Shown: in pieces, positions 46,864 to 55,400 of the stretch
Layout: every line of letters begins with the position of its first letter
Numbering within the stretch: position 1 is the first letter of the stretch
Assembly (NCBI GenBank): GCA_035556135.1
Contig: DATMFO010000003.1
Span: 1 to 64,000, forward strand
Direction of reading: 5' to 3'
Length of the DNA stretch: 64,000 nucleotides
Origin: ZC4RG30 sp035556135
GTDB taxonomy: Bacteria; Pseudomonadota; Gammaproteobacteria; Steroidobacterales; Steroidobacteraceae
Program-made: the position numbers and the translations under genes
The notes under the pieces: generated by a model
What the model was told of the DNA's origin: nothing
What the model saw: the letters and a program-made list of their open reading frames with translations, nothing else
Databases searched by the model: none

Positions 46864-48939
46864 TCAGCGCAGGTTCACCCCGAGCTTCATCCACAGTGTT
46901 CGGCCTGGCTCGTTCACCCGCGTCGACTGCGTGTAGCCAGCCAGCATCGCTCCGCCCCGGGACAGATGCTCGGCATAGTTGCGGTCAAGCAGGTTGTCGA
47001 TGCCCGCGGACAGCAGCATGCCGTGCGGCAATTGCACAGCGGCGTTGAGCGAGAGCACCGTGAAGCTGGCTGATGGGCCGATGTCCTGGCCGACCACGTT
47101 GCCGGCACCGACGGCAACGCGATCCTGCCGCGCGGCGTGGCGTACCAGCAAGCCACCATGCCAGCGGCCATGGCTCAGCTCTGCTCCAACGCGCGCCTCC
47201 AGCGGCGGCATCTGCGCCAGCGGGCCACCGTCAGTGCGGTTGTGGCCACGTGTCCAGGCGAGCGTGCCGGTGAGTTGCAGATTCTCGTTCATCTGCCAGG
47301 CGGCATCGGCCTCGGCGCCGAGTGTGGATGCATCGACGCTGCGCGACACGCTGGCCATGCGCATGCCCTTCATGTAGTCGGACTGGATCAGGATGTAGTC
47401 GTCGATGCGGTTGGCAAATGCTGACAGGGACAGCGCCAGCGCGCCCGTGTCGTGCACCACCCCGGCGTCGAGCTGCGTGGTGCGCTCGGGCCGCGTCTGG
47501 AAGGCACTCGTCGAGGTGGCGGATTCGCGGCCCGTGCCGATGAGCTCCCAGTAGTCGGGGAAGCGCTCCACGTGGCCGATGCCGGCATAAAGCGTCGTGC
47601 CGGCGGTGGAAAGCGCGTGCTCGATGCGGCTGAAGCCACCAAGGAGGGTCTTCTCGCGCACCAGACCCGCGGTCGGGTTGGGCATCGTGCCCATCATGCC
47701 CGCGGATACACTGATCCGCTGGTCTTCGGCGCGCCAGCGGTCGGCGCGCAGGCCGGCAACCAGCCGCGTGGCATCGCCCACCGGCAGCGATGCCTCGCCG
47801 AACCACCCGGTGTTCTGGAAGCGTGCATCTGGCGTGCGGTCCATTGCTTCATACGGCATTGCGACCTCGTCCATTGTCGAGCGGCTGCGGTGCCGGTTCT
47901 GCTGGTGATCGAGGCCGACGGTGGCCAGGAGGCCGGCCGGTCCGGCCAGCTCCAGCGCGACGCGCGCGCCGCTGGTGCGGCGGTCCGGGTTCGAGGCCGA
48001 AGGCGCGGACATCATGGCTGACGGCATGAAATCGCGCAGGCTGTAGTTGTCCATCACGTGGTCGATGTCATTGTGGTACGCCTGTACCTCAAGCTCGTGC
48101 AGCACTTCGCCGTCGAAGGCGTGCGTGCCCCGCAGGCTTACGCCGCGGCGAGCGAACTTCGCCCCGTCCATCAGGCGATCGGCGTAGGCGGCCTCACCGT
48201 CGCTGGTCGAGGCGCCCATCTCGATGAGAGTGGCCGTAGTGGGGCGCCAGCCCAGTGTCGCCCGTGTGCTCCAGCGCTCGTAGGCGGCGTGCACGTCGTT
48301 GCCATGGCCATCCGCATAGTCGTCGGCAGTGGCGCGGGTGGCGTTGATGCGGGCGTACACGGACGGGTTGCCGAAGGCGATGTCGCCGACGAGGTCCGTG
48401 CGACCGGCGGTGGCGGCCAACGCGCTACCCTGCACCTGCCAGCGGCGCGTTTCGAACGTGGGCGGTTGCGACTCGAAGCGCACCGTGGCGGCGGAGTTGC
48501 CCGGCCCATCCAGCACCGACTGCGGACCCTTCACCACCACGATGCGGTCGAAGGCTTCGGGGAAGATGTAGGCGGTGGGCGGATCCATGCGCGCGCCGCA
48601 GCCACCCAGCAACTCCTCGCCGTCGATCAGGATGTTCACGCGCGAGGCTGCCATGCCGCGGAACAGCGGATCGCCGCTGGTGCCGCCCTTGCGGATGGAG
48701 CTGAAGCCCGGAACAGTCTTCAGGTAGTCGGCGCCATCGTGCGCCGGCAGCGGTTGGCGCGGCCGGTGCGGGTCGGTGACCACCTTGAGCGGAGCGCGCA
48801 TGCGCGCTGCCGTCACCACCACCTCCTGCAGCATTGCATCTTCAGTGTCGGCAGCGTGGGCGCCGACGCTGCAGGCGGCGGACAATGCCAGCGCCACGGC
48901 GGCGCGCACGGAATCGATCCGGGACGGGGAAGTCTTCAT
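46864..48939 (-). CDS. TonB-dependent copper receptor (OprC/NosA-like)
   Basis: The precursor is 691 aa with a signal peptide and a TonB-box region (MLQEVVVTAARM). The plug carries DYLKTVPGFSSIRKGGTSGDPLFRGMAASRVNILIDGEELLGGCGARMDPPTAY, the Cys- and Met-containing block characteristic of OprC/NosA copper receptors. A 22-strand barrel follows, rich in Met and His, ending in Arg. It imports copper, probably for copper enzymes. GGAGAG precedes the ATG at 48939. The DUF2946 neighbour is a frequent companion. Confidence 0.9.
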   Translation of the reverse strand: MKTSPSRIDSVRAAVALALSAACSVGAHAADTEDAMLQEVVVTAARMRAPLKVVTDPHRPRQPLPAHDGADYLKTVPGFSSIRKGGTSGDPLFRGMAASRVNILIDGEELLGGCGARMDPPTAYIFPEAFDRIVVVKGPQSVLDGPGNSAATVRFESQPPTFETRRWQVQGSALAATAGRTDLVGDIAFGNPSVYARINATRATADDYADGHGNDVHAAYERWSTRATLGWRPTTATLIEMGASTSDGEAAYADRLMDGAKFARRGVSLRGTHAFDGEVLHELEVQAYHNDIDHVMDNYSLRDFMPSAMMSAPSASNPDRRTSGARVALELAGPAGLLATVGLDHQQNRHRSRSTMDEVAMPYEAMDRTPDARFQNTGWFGEASLPVGDATRLVAGLRADRWRAEDQRISVSAGMMGTMPNPTAGLVREKTLLGGFSRIEHALSTAGTTLYAGIGHVERFPDYWELIGTGRESATSTSAFQTRPERTTQLDAGVVHDTGALALSLSAFANRIDDYILIQSDYMKGMRMASVSRSVDASTLGAEADAAWQMNENLQLTGTLAWTRGHNRTDGGPLAQMPPLEARVGAELSHGRWHGGLLVRHAARQDRVAVGAGNVVGQDIGPSASFTVLSLNAAVQLPHGMLLSAGIDNLLDRNYAEHLSRGGAMLAGYTQSTRVNEPGRTLWMKLGVNLR

Positions 48940-49018
48940 GTTTCTCTCCAGTGGAAAAGTAGGCATCCGGCCCTGATGGGCCGGCAGCACGGCCGAGCGG
49001 CAGGCATGCCGCTGCCGG

Positions 49019-49396
49019 TCAGCTGGAGAGCGGGGGAGCGCGGGCGGCGGCGGTGCGGGGAGGACCGGTGGTCGCCGGCAGGCTTGAATCGTCGCAGGTG
49101 ACGGCGTGGAACTCCGGCGCCCGCCGCGTGACGATCGCTCGGCACTGCATTGCCGGCGCGTTGAGGTTTGCGTGCGCGAAGGGGCAGTCGTTGTCGCCTG
49201 CGGAGTCGGAACGGTCGCTGTCGTCAGTCGACAACTGCAGGCCATCGGCGCACATCACGATACGCAACTCGCCCGCCTCGACCACTGGCATGAACCCGCC
49301 GGGCAGCAGCGCGCGCAGCGCCAGCATGGGCAGCAGCAGCGCGAGTGCCAGGCGACGTCGAGAGGCGTTCACGCGGCGCAGCACCCTGATGAGCAT
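49019..49396 (-). CDS. DUF2946 family protein
   Basis: The protein is 125 aa. An N-terminal hydrophobic segment (LALALLLPMLALRALLPGGFMP) is followed by a secreted part with the spaced Cys residues of this family: IVMCADG, NDCPFAH and AMQCRA. The cysteines could bind copper. DUF2946 genes usually lie beside copper receptors or copper-related genes, as here. It is 16 bases downstream of the His-rich protein gene and has GGAAG before its start. Confidence 0.85.
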   Translation of the reverse strand: MLIRVLRRVNASRRRLALALLLPMLALRALLPGGFMPVVEAGELRIVMCADGLQLSTDDSDRSDSAGDNDCPFAHANLNAPAMQCRAIVTRRAPEFHAVTCDDSSLPATTGPPRTAAARAPPLSS

Positions 49397-49412
49397 GCTT
49401 CCGGCCGGTTTC

Positions 49413-49940
49413 TCATTCGTGATGCATCTTCATGTGGTCATGGTGCTGCCCTTCCGTGGCATCAGCGCCATGATCCGAGAGCTGCGCATCGAACCATTCA
49501 TGCAGCGCGGCAACCAGCCCCTTGTCGGATGTGGAGTAGCGGACCTGGCCGCCGGCTGGGATGTCCTCGTACGTGATCCGGATTTCCCCCTGGCTGGCCT
49601 TTCGGAGTTCCGCCAGGCCCGGCATCGCCATGCCATGTATATGCTCGGGGCCGGAGAAATCTCCTTTCCGGAACTGTTGGGCGATCTGCTGCAGGTGCTC
49701 CCTGACCAGGCGCACCTGGGACTCATCGCCGGGAGCCTTCGCCACAACCTGCTGGATCCCGCCGTCAGCGACTTTCGAGAAGATGTGTGTGGTCGCCTTC
49801 AGGTCAAAAGGCATCACCTGGGCGCCGCGGGTCGCCACCTCCGCTTGTCGGGTGGATCCGTCTGGCGGAGCGGCCGAAAATCCAGCCGATGCCGTGAGCA
49901 CGCCAAGTAATGACACGGCGAGGATCACAGTGGCCTTCAT
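49413..49940 (-). CDS. periplasmic His-rich protein of the copper cluster
   Basis: The precursor is 175 aa from the ATG at 49940, which has GGGAG upstream; an ATG 15 bases further out is weaker. A signal peptide is followed by MPFDLKATTHIFSKVADGGIQQVVAK, then FSGPEHIHGMAMPGLAEL, WFDAQLSDHGADATEG and a His/Met-rich end (QHHDHMKMHHE) suited to metal binding. Close relatives are often mislabelled aspartate carbamoyltransferase; no such domain is present. It is the first gene of a run with DUF2946 and the copper receptor. Confidence 0.78.
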   Translation of the reverse strand: MKATVILAVSLLGVLTASAGFSAAPPDGSTRQAEVATRGAQVMPFDLKATTHIFSKVADGGIQQVVAKAPGDESQVRLVREHLQQIAQQFRKGDFSGPEHIHGMAMPGLAELRKASQGEIRITYEDIPAGGQVRYSTSDKGLVAALHEWFDAQLSDHGADATEGQHHDHMKMHHE

Positions 49941-50002
49941 GGATGACTCCCGCATGTTCTTCCTGGCGATGCTTCAGTCTGGCTGATTTCACTTTAGCGG
50001 CA

Positions 50003-50018
50003 TATGATCCAGATCATA
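50003..50018 (+). promoter_or_regulatory. perfect palindrome of Fnr/Dnr-box type between divergent genes
   Basis: TATGATC-CA-GATCATA (50003-50018) is a perfect inverted repeat containing TGAT-N4-ATCA, the core of Fnr/Dnr-type sites. It lies between the His-rich copper gene and the Crp/Fnr gene. It overlaps the outermost possible start of the latter, which favours the start at 50034. Confidence 0.6.
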
Positions 50019-50033
50019 CGTCCTGTGAAACAG

Positions 50034-50672
50034 ATGACCGTCAGTCCTGAGCCCGACCTGGATCGCCACCCCTTCCTGGCGTCTGTTCCCCCAGCATTGA
50101 TGGCGCTTGCCGGACGCTGCGCGGTCGAAGCAGGCGACGTGCTGTTCCGCATTGGTGACGTGCCCCGCAGCATGTTGTACGTGACAGCAGGGGAGATCCA
50201 GCTGGTCAGGCGCGGCCGGGACGGCAATGGCATCGTGCTGCAGCGTTCGCGCGGCGGATTCGTGGCAGAAGCCAGCATCGATGCCACGGCATACCACTGT
50301 GATGCCGTGGCGAGCACTGCAGCCGAGGTCATCCTGTTTCCCATTGTCGACTTCAGGGCGGCTCTCGACGCAGATCGCCAGTTCCACAGCGCATGGAGCA
50401 ACAACCTGGCCCGGGTGGTACGAACGCTGCGGGCGCAATGCGAACGACTCAGCCTGAAAACTGCGGCCGAACGCATCATTCACTACCTCGAGTCGGAGGG
50501 TGAGGCAGGCGCGATCGTGCTTACCCAGTCGCGAAAGGCCTGGGCGACAGAAATGGGCCTGACCCACGAGGCGTTGTATCGAACCCTGAAGCGCCTGGAA
50601 GCCGAAGGGGTAGTCGAAGCCTCCGGCAACCGCGTCGCACTCAGGTATCCGTCTTCAGTCCGTCCCGCATAG
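50034..50672 (+). CDS. Crp/Fnr family transcriptional regulator
   Basis: The protein is 212 aa from the ATG at 50034; starting at 50004 would give 222 aa but places the palindrome inside the gene. A cyclic-nucleotide-type beta barrel (FRIGDVPRSMLYVTAGEIQLVRRG) and a C-terminal winged helix (KAWATEMGLTHEALYRTLKRLEAEGVVE) are present. There is no N-terminal cysteine cluster, so it is not an oxygen-sensing Fnr; it is closer to Dnr-like or unassigned branches. The upstream palindrome suggests autoregulation and shared control of the divergent copper genes. Confidence 0.88.
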   Translation: MTVSPEPDLDRHPFLASVPPALMALAGRCAVEAGDVLFRIGDVPRSMLYVTAGEIQLVRRGRDGNGIVLQRSRGGFVAEASIDATAYHCDAVASTAAEVILFPIVDFRAALDADRQFHSAWSNNLARVVRTLRAQCERLSLKTAAERIIHYLESEGEAGAIVLTQSRKAWATEMGLTHEALYRTLKRLEAEGVVEASGNRVALRYPSSVRPA

Positions 50673-50710
50673 GGCAATCAGGCAAGGCGAAGGAGCGGCG
50701 CCATCGCCGC

Positions 50711-51304
50711 TCAGCGGATCACACCGCAGGCAATCCGCGCGCCCGAGCCACCGGAAGGCTGCGTCTTGTAGTCATCCGGCATGGCATGGACGATGAGCGC
50801 CTTGCCGAGGATTTCATTGGGCCCGCCATCCTTGTCCACCAGGGTTGCCCCCTTGATGCTGACATCGATGGTTGCGCGGCCGTCCTTGTCAGCCTTCAGG
50901 TTGGGGATGTCACCCAGGTGCTTCGCATCGGACTTCGGGCCGCCATGCGCATCCTTGGTTGGATTGAAGTGTTCGCCGGCGCTCACGAAGTCAGGGGCGG
51001 AACACTGGCCGATCTCGTGCACGTGGAAGCCATGCTCCTTGCCCGGGTCGAGTCCGCTGACCTCACCGCGGATGGCGACGGCCGTGCCCTCATTCGTCAG
51101 GGTGAGTTCGCCTTGCACCGTGCGGCCGGCCGCAGAAGTCAGGCTGACTTTCGCGGAACTGCGGGGAGCGGCAGGTGCGGCGCTGGCCGCAGTATTGCCG
51201 GCTCCGCCAGCGCGTGCCGGTGCCTCCGCCGCGGAGGACTCCTGCAAGACATGGCCTGTGCAAATCGCGACCGGAATCAGTAGTGCAAGCGCCACGGTTT
51301 TCAT
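50711..51304 (-). CDS. sodC: periplasmic Cu/Zn superoxide dismutase
   Basis: The precursor is 197 aa from the ATG at 51304, which has AAGGAAG upstream. After a signal peptide and an Ala-rich linker comes the SodC domain. Copper/zinc ligands lie in HGFHVHEIGQCS and GEHFNPTKDAHGGP, and GKALIVHAMPDDY and GSGARIACGVI complete it. It removes superoxide in the periplasm. Its need for copper matches the neighbouring copper-uptake genes. It converges on the Crp/Fnr gene. Confidence 0.95.
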   Translation of the reverse strand: MKTVALALLIPVAICTGHVLQESSAAEAPARAGGAGNTAASAAPAAPRSSAKVSLTSAAGRTVQGELTLTNEGTAVAIRGEVSGLDPGKEHGFHVHEIGQCSAPDFVSAGEHFNPTKDAHGGPKSDAKHLGDIPNLKADKDGRATIDVSIKGATLVDKDGGPNEILGKALIVHAMPDDYKTQPSGGSGARIACGVIR

Positions 51305-51516
51305 GGGATTCTTCCTTTTGCGGCCCAGGTCTGCTGAGCACCAGCCTGCCCGATCCGACCTGCATCCGCAGTCGACGCCCACGAAATGCGCATGTAGTCG
51401 GGTTCTTACGGATTCCGGAACTGCTGCACCAGCCGCGCCGGTACCGCCAGCAGCGGAGCAGTAGCTGCGCAAGATTTGTCAGGCCTGCCCTGGCCCCCTG
51501 GGGCAGACTGCCCGTC

Positions 51517-52389
51517 GTGGAAGCGCCGACCACGTCATCAGCCAGCACACGCTACGCGCGCCGCATGGAGCACGTGCTGGCGTACATCGAGCACAACCTC
51601 GACCAGGACCTGTCCATCGAGGTGCTGAGCGATGTGGCGCATTTCTCTCCTTCCCATTTCCACCGCCAGTTCTCCGCCTGCACAGGCATGGGCGTGGGCC
51701 GGCTTGTGCAGCTGATGCGGCTGCGTCGTGCATCGATGCAGCTGGTATTCAATCCGGGCACCCGCATTACCGACATTGCCCTGCAGGCCGGCTTCGAAAA
51801 TCCCGAATCATTTTCCCGCGCCTTCAGGAAGGAAGTCGGACAGGCCCCGACGGATTTCCGCAGGAACCCGCAGTGGGCGCCGTGGCACACCGGCAGCCTG
51901 CTCAACATTCCACAGGAGCGTTCAGCCATGCAGGTCACGATCGTCGATTTTCCGCAGACGCTTGTCGCCGCAATTGAACATAGAGGACCGGAGCATCTCA
52001 TCTTCGAGACCACACGCCGGTTCATCGAATGGCGGAAGGAGAACGGCTACCGGCCGGGCCGGGGCAACACCTATGGCGTGCACTACACCGATCCGGAGAC
52101 CACGCCGCCGGAAGACTATCGGCTCGACCTGTGCCTTTCCGTGGATGCGCCAGTGGCGCCCAACCGGTTCGGTGTGGTCACGAAGACGATTCCCGCCGGG
52201 CGCTGCGCCTGCGTGCGTCACCTGGGATCACGACATCACGTGGCACCGGCGGTGTGGCTGTATCGCGACTGGCTGCCGCAAAGTGGCGAGGAGCTGCGCG
52301 ACTTCCCGATCTTCTTCCATTATGTGAACGTCGGGCCGGATGTGAGGGAGGAGGAGATGGTTACCGACGTCTATCTGCCACTGAAGTAA
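51517..52389 (+). CDS. AraC-type regulator with C-terminal GyrI-like effector domain
   Basis: The protein is 290 aa from the GTG at 51517; the next candidate, the ATG at 51565, would cut into the conserved first helix (YARRMEHVLAYIEHNLDQDLSIEVLS). The N-terminal half has both AraC helix-turn-helix motifs, ending GFENPESFSRAFRKEVGQAPTDFR. The C-terminal half (MQVTIVDFPQTLVAAIEHRGP, GVHYTDPETTPPEDYRLDLCLSV) is a GyrI-like small-molecule binding domain, as in Rob or SbmC-type proteins. It diverges from sodC. Target genes unknown. Confidence 0.9.
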   Translation: MEAPTTSSASTRYARRMEHVLAYIEHNLDQDLSIEVLSDVAHFSPSHFHRQFSACTGMGVGRLVQLMRLRRASMQLVFNPGTRITDIALQAGFENPESFSRAFRKEVGQAPTDFRRNPQWAPWHTGSLLNIPQERSAMQVTIVDFPQTLVAAIEHRGPEHLIFETTRRFIEWRKENGYRPGRGNTYGVHYTDPETTPPEDYRLDLCLSVDAPVAPNRFGVVTKTIPAGRCACVRHLGSRHHVAPAVWLYRDWLPQSGEELRDFPIFFHYVNVGPDVREEEMVTDVYLPLK

Positions 52390-52432
52390 AGTCACTGCGT
52401 CCCCGGGAGCCCTGCGCGACGTATAGGTGGGC

Positions 52433-53020
52433 ATGGACGCTGAATCCGCAAGACCGGACCTGACCGCGCCGCCCAGCCCGGGCGGAACGTCCTTGCTTGG
52501 ACGCGCGAAGGCCGGGGACGATCTGGCGTTCAGGCAGCTGGTGGAGCAGCACCAGGCCAAGGTCTTTGGCGTGGCGCTGCGGCTGGTGGGCCAGCGGGCC
52601 GATGCCGAGGATCTGGCGCAGGATGTGTTCGTGCAGTTGCACGCCATCCTGGCGCGCATAGAGAGCCCCACCCACCTGGTGCACTGGCTGCTTCGGACCG
52701 TGGCGCATCGATCGATTGATCACCTGCGGCGGGAGGGGAGGCAGGGCAGGCACCTACCTCTGGAGGTACTGGACAGCGGTCCTGATGCCGGGGCGCCAGA
52801 ATCTGCGCACGATCCTGTGGCTGCAGCGGAACTGCACCGTCTGCTGCTCAAACTGCAGCCGGACGCGCGGGTGGTGATGGTGCTGCGCTACCAGGAAGAC
52901 CTGGATCCCTCAGACATCGCCTCGCTGCTGGGCATGCCCATCGCCACCGTGAAGAGCCACCTGCGCCGCTCGCTGGAGTGGCTGCGCACGCAGTGCGCGG
53001 GAGAATCCCATGGATCTTGA
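52433..53020 (+). CDS. ECF RNA polymerase sigma factor
   Basis: The protein is 195 aa from the ATG at 52433. Region 2 (FRQLVEQHQAKVFGVALRLVGQRADAEDLAQDVFVQLHAIL) and region 4 (LQPDARVVMVLRYQEDLDPSDIASLLGMPIATVKSHLRRSLEWLR) are clear. ECF factors direct polymerase to stress promoters and are usually held by a co-transcribed anti-sigma factor. The next gene overlaps it by 11 bases and encodes a membrane protein, the natural candidate. Confidence 0.92.
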   Translation: MDAESARPDLTAPPSPGGTSLLGRAKAGDDLAFRQLVEQHQAKVFGVALRLVGQRADAEDLAQDVFVQLHAILARIESPTHLVHWLLRTVAHRSIDHLRREGRQGRHLPLEVLDSGPDAGAPESAHDPVAAAELHRLLLKLQPDARVVMVLRYQEDLDPSDIASLLGMPIATVKSHLRRSLEWLRTQCAGESHGS

Positions 53021-54893
53021 AGAGCGGCTGCGTGCCAGCCTGGTGGCTCCTGATCCGGGGCCGGAATTCACGAAGCGCGTCATGGCGCGCCTGCGCCGGA
53101 GCAGCGGGCGGCGGAACGGCAGATTCATGGTGGTTGGCGGCCTGCTCGCCATGGCCGCGGCGGCGGGCATGCTGGCCTGGCAATACTTTGCGCCCGGGCA
53201 GGCGCAGGGAGAAGTCACTGCACTGCCGGCCGCGGCTGGGCCGGTCGACCCCGACGTACAGCGGCCGGCCTCGACCGTGCTGCGGCCCGAGGGGCAGGTG
53301 GCGTCCGCTACTGAGCAGGCCGCCTTGCCTGAACAGCTTCCGGCGCAGTTCTCGGTACTGGTATTGCCGTTGCGCCAGGAGGTGCAGGACGCCAGCCTGC
53401 ATCGTCGAGTGGAAGCGTTCCAGGCGGCTCTGCTGGAAGAACTGCGCAAGGTCCCTGGTCTCACGCTGCGCGTTTCGAACCAACTGGTGCAGGGGACCGG
53501 CGACGAGGCCGACTATGTATTGAGTCTCACCAGCCTGGCCACCGGCGCCGCGCGATCCGGCGGTGTGGCCGTGCTTCCAACGGACGGTGGAAATCCCATT
53601 ACCATCACCGGATTCACTGCAGGGGCCGCCATTGGCGATGAACGCGGCGCGGCCGCCAGTGCTGCCTATGGTGCTCGTGCCATGACCGGCGTGGTGGGGC
53701 TGGCCACGACCAATCGCCTGGCGGGCTTCAGCGTGGAGTACGGAATCAGCGATCTTGCTGGAGGCGGGGGAGCGAGTTTCTTCTTCGCTGGCGAATTGGG
53801 CTCGTTGACCGGCATTTCCGCGGGCGGCGGCATTATCGACATCAGGGATGTGATGCGCGACGATCCCCGAAGCGTGTCCTGGACGGAGATGCGGGTGACA
53901 CCGCGGCAATCCGCAGCGTCCCGCTATATCTTTCCTCTGGTTGCCGAAGACTTGCCGGGGCAACGCGCTGCTGCGATCGTGGACAGGTTGCGCCTGCAGA
54001 TCTTCCCGCCGGATGCCGGATACCAGCAACGCCTGCTGGAACGACTGAGCAATGCCGGCGGGGGTGGGAAAGAATTGCAGGACCTTCTGCCGCTGCTGGC
54101 GACGGAGGGCGGGAAACGGCTTAGCCCCGCCGCATTGCAGGCATTGTTCCGGCACGTTGCCAACCAGCCCGCAAGCATTCGCGCCAAGGTCTGGCAAACA
54201 CTTGGCCAGTCGGATAGCCCCATGCTGCTCGCGCCCTTGCTGGAATCACTACGCGGGGATCCGGACGAGCAGGTCAGGCTGGCGGCCCTGACCAACCTTG
54301 AATCCCGGCACGCGGGCAATCCTGCTTTCCGCAGCGCGCTCGAAAGCATGGAGCCAGGAGAGCCCGACCCCTTCGTGCGCGCCGCGCTGCGCTGGGCCCT
54401 GTACGGCGAGGCGCAATGGCGAGCCGATGTGCTGGCCGCCCTGCACGACACGGGCCTGTCCTATGAAGCCAGGCTTGCACCTCTGGTGGCCCGCACGTCG
54501 GCAGACCATTCCGCGCAGCAGTCGTGGCAGATGTCGCAGCTGCGGCGAAACCTGATGCAGGATGAGCAGGTCCTGCGCTCTACGCTGGAACTGGTTGGCG
54601 CTCATCTGCGGGACTGGGATCAGGCAAGTCTTACCACCCAGGCACTGCGCCTGCTGGGCAATATTGAGCATCCCGCCGTCACCGACCTGTTCCAGCCCCT
54701 GCTGGGGGACACGACCTTGCCCATCGAAGTGCGCGGGGCAGCAAGCACCTGGGCCACCAATCACCTGGATGAGCCGCGCGTGCGGGAGGCGATGCCTCAA
54801 CTGCCCCAGACGGTGCCGTCCGCACTGCTGGAGCGGATGAAGGAGGTCAGTGGGGTCGAAGCCGGAGTCATTGAGGTGGTTCCCGCGCAATAG
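53010..54893 (+). CDS. membrane protein with HEAT-like repeats, probable anti-sigma partner
   Basis: The protein is 627 aa. A short cytoplasmic segment (MDLEERLRASLVAPDPGPEFTKRVMARLRR) is followed by one membrane helix (about residues 39-60). A periplasmic region of about 270 residues follows, with a Gly/Ala-rich part (GGGGASFFFAGELGSLTG). The last 280 residues are helical repeats of HEAT type (PAALQALFRHVANQPASIRAKVWQTL, SPMLLAPLLESLRGDPDEQVRLAALTNLESR). There is no zinc-type anti-sigma motif. The overlap with the sigma gene suggests that the short N-terminus binds the sigma factor and the large periplasmic part senses a signal. That role is inference. Confidence 0.72.
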   Translation: MDLEERLRASLVAPDPGPEFTKRVMARLRRSSGRRNGRFMVVGGLLAMAAAAGMLAWQYFAPGQAQGEVTALPAAAGPVDPDVQRPASTVLRPEGQVASATEQAALPEQLPAQFSVLVLPLRQEVQDASLHRRVEAFQAALLEELRKVPGLTLRVSNQLVQGTGDEADYVLSLTSLATGAARSGGVAVLPTDGGNPITITGFTAGAAIGDERGAAASAAYGARAMTGVVGLATTNRLAGFSVEYGISDLAGGGGASFFFAGELGSLTGISAGGGIIDIRDVMRDDPRSVSWTEMRVTPRQSAASRYIFPLVAEDLPGQRAAAIVDRLRLQIFPPDAGYQQRLLERLSNAGGGGKELQDLLPLLATEGGKRLSPAALQALFRHVANQPASIRAKVWQTLGQSDSPMLLAPLLESLRGDPDEQVRLAALTNLESRHAGNPAFRSALESMEPGEPDPFVRAALRWALYGEAQWRADVLAALHDTGLSYEARLAPLVARTSADHSAQQSWQMSQLRRNLMQDEQVLRSTLELVGAHLRDWDQASLTTQALRLLGNIEHPAVTDLFQPLLGDTTLPIEVRGAASTWATNHLDEPRVREAMPQLPQTVPSALLERMKEVSGVEAGVIEVVPAQ

Positions 54894-55209
54894 TGCCTGC
54901 GTCCGGTGCAGGCCCCTTTGGCGTGGCACCCTTGATCTGCTGGATGAACTCCCGCAGTGGCCCGCGCAGGCCGCCGAAGAAAGGATCCTCGCGGTTCTCG
55001 AGCGTGACCTCGGCCAGCAGCTTCAGTCCCAGCGCGAGCGAAGCGGCCTGGTCCGGCTCCTTCAGCAGGCCCTTGCCGCGGATGCGCGCAATGATCTCGA
55101 ACAGGTCGTCGTGGTTGCGCGCTTCGAATACCAGAGGTTCATGAGTCCCTGGTTCACCCTTCGCTGTGGCGAGGTGTTCGAGGGTGATGCGGTAGCGATG
55201 CTGTTTCAT
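54868..55209 (-). CDS. DUF3861 family protein
   Basis: The protein is 113 aa from the ATG at 55209. The opening MKQHRYRITLEHLATAKGEPGTHEPLVFEARNHDDLFEIIARIRGKGLL and the DQAASLALGLKLLAEVTLENREDPFFGGLRGPLREFI block match DUF3861, a small cytosolic family of unknown function. A Pro-rich tail follows. Its 3' end overlaps the convergent HEAT gene by 26 bases. Confidence 0.82.
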   Translation of the reverse strand: MKQHRYRITLEHLATAKGEPGTHEPLVFEARNHDDLFEIIARIRGKGLLKEPDQAASLALGLKLLAEVTLENREDPFFGGLRGPLREFIQQIKGATPKGPAPDAGTIAREPPQ

Positions 55210-55400
55210 GGGCCTCCAGGAGTGCCGCCCCTGCGTGGTGCGGGGCGGGATGCATTGGGCGCTCATTAGAACGCCAGCGCAGAACCCACGCAATCTGCGA
55301 TCCGGATCCGGGCTGCGATTCCCCCTGCAGCCCTTCCATCTTTCCTGCAAGATGGTGCCGGAAGCTACGCCAGGTCCGCCGCTCACCGGGAGCCGCATGC

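Noticed and set aside
49413..49940. Aspartate carbamoyltransferase
   Set aside because: The name is used for relatives, but the sequence has a signal peptide and no carbamoyl-phosphate or aspartate binding motifs.
50034..50672. An oxygen-sensing iron-sulfur Fnr
   Set aside because: The N-terminal cysteine cluster required for a 4Fe-4S centre is missing; only isolated cysteines are present.
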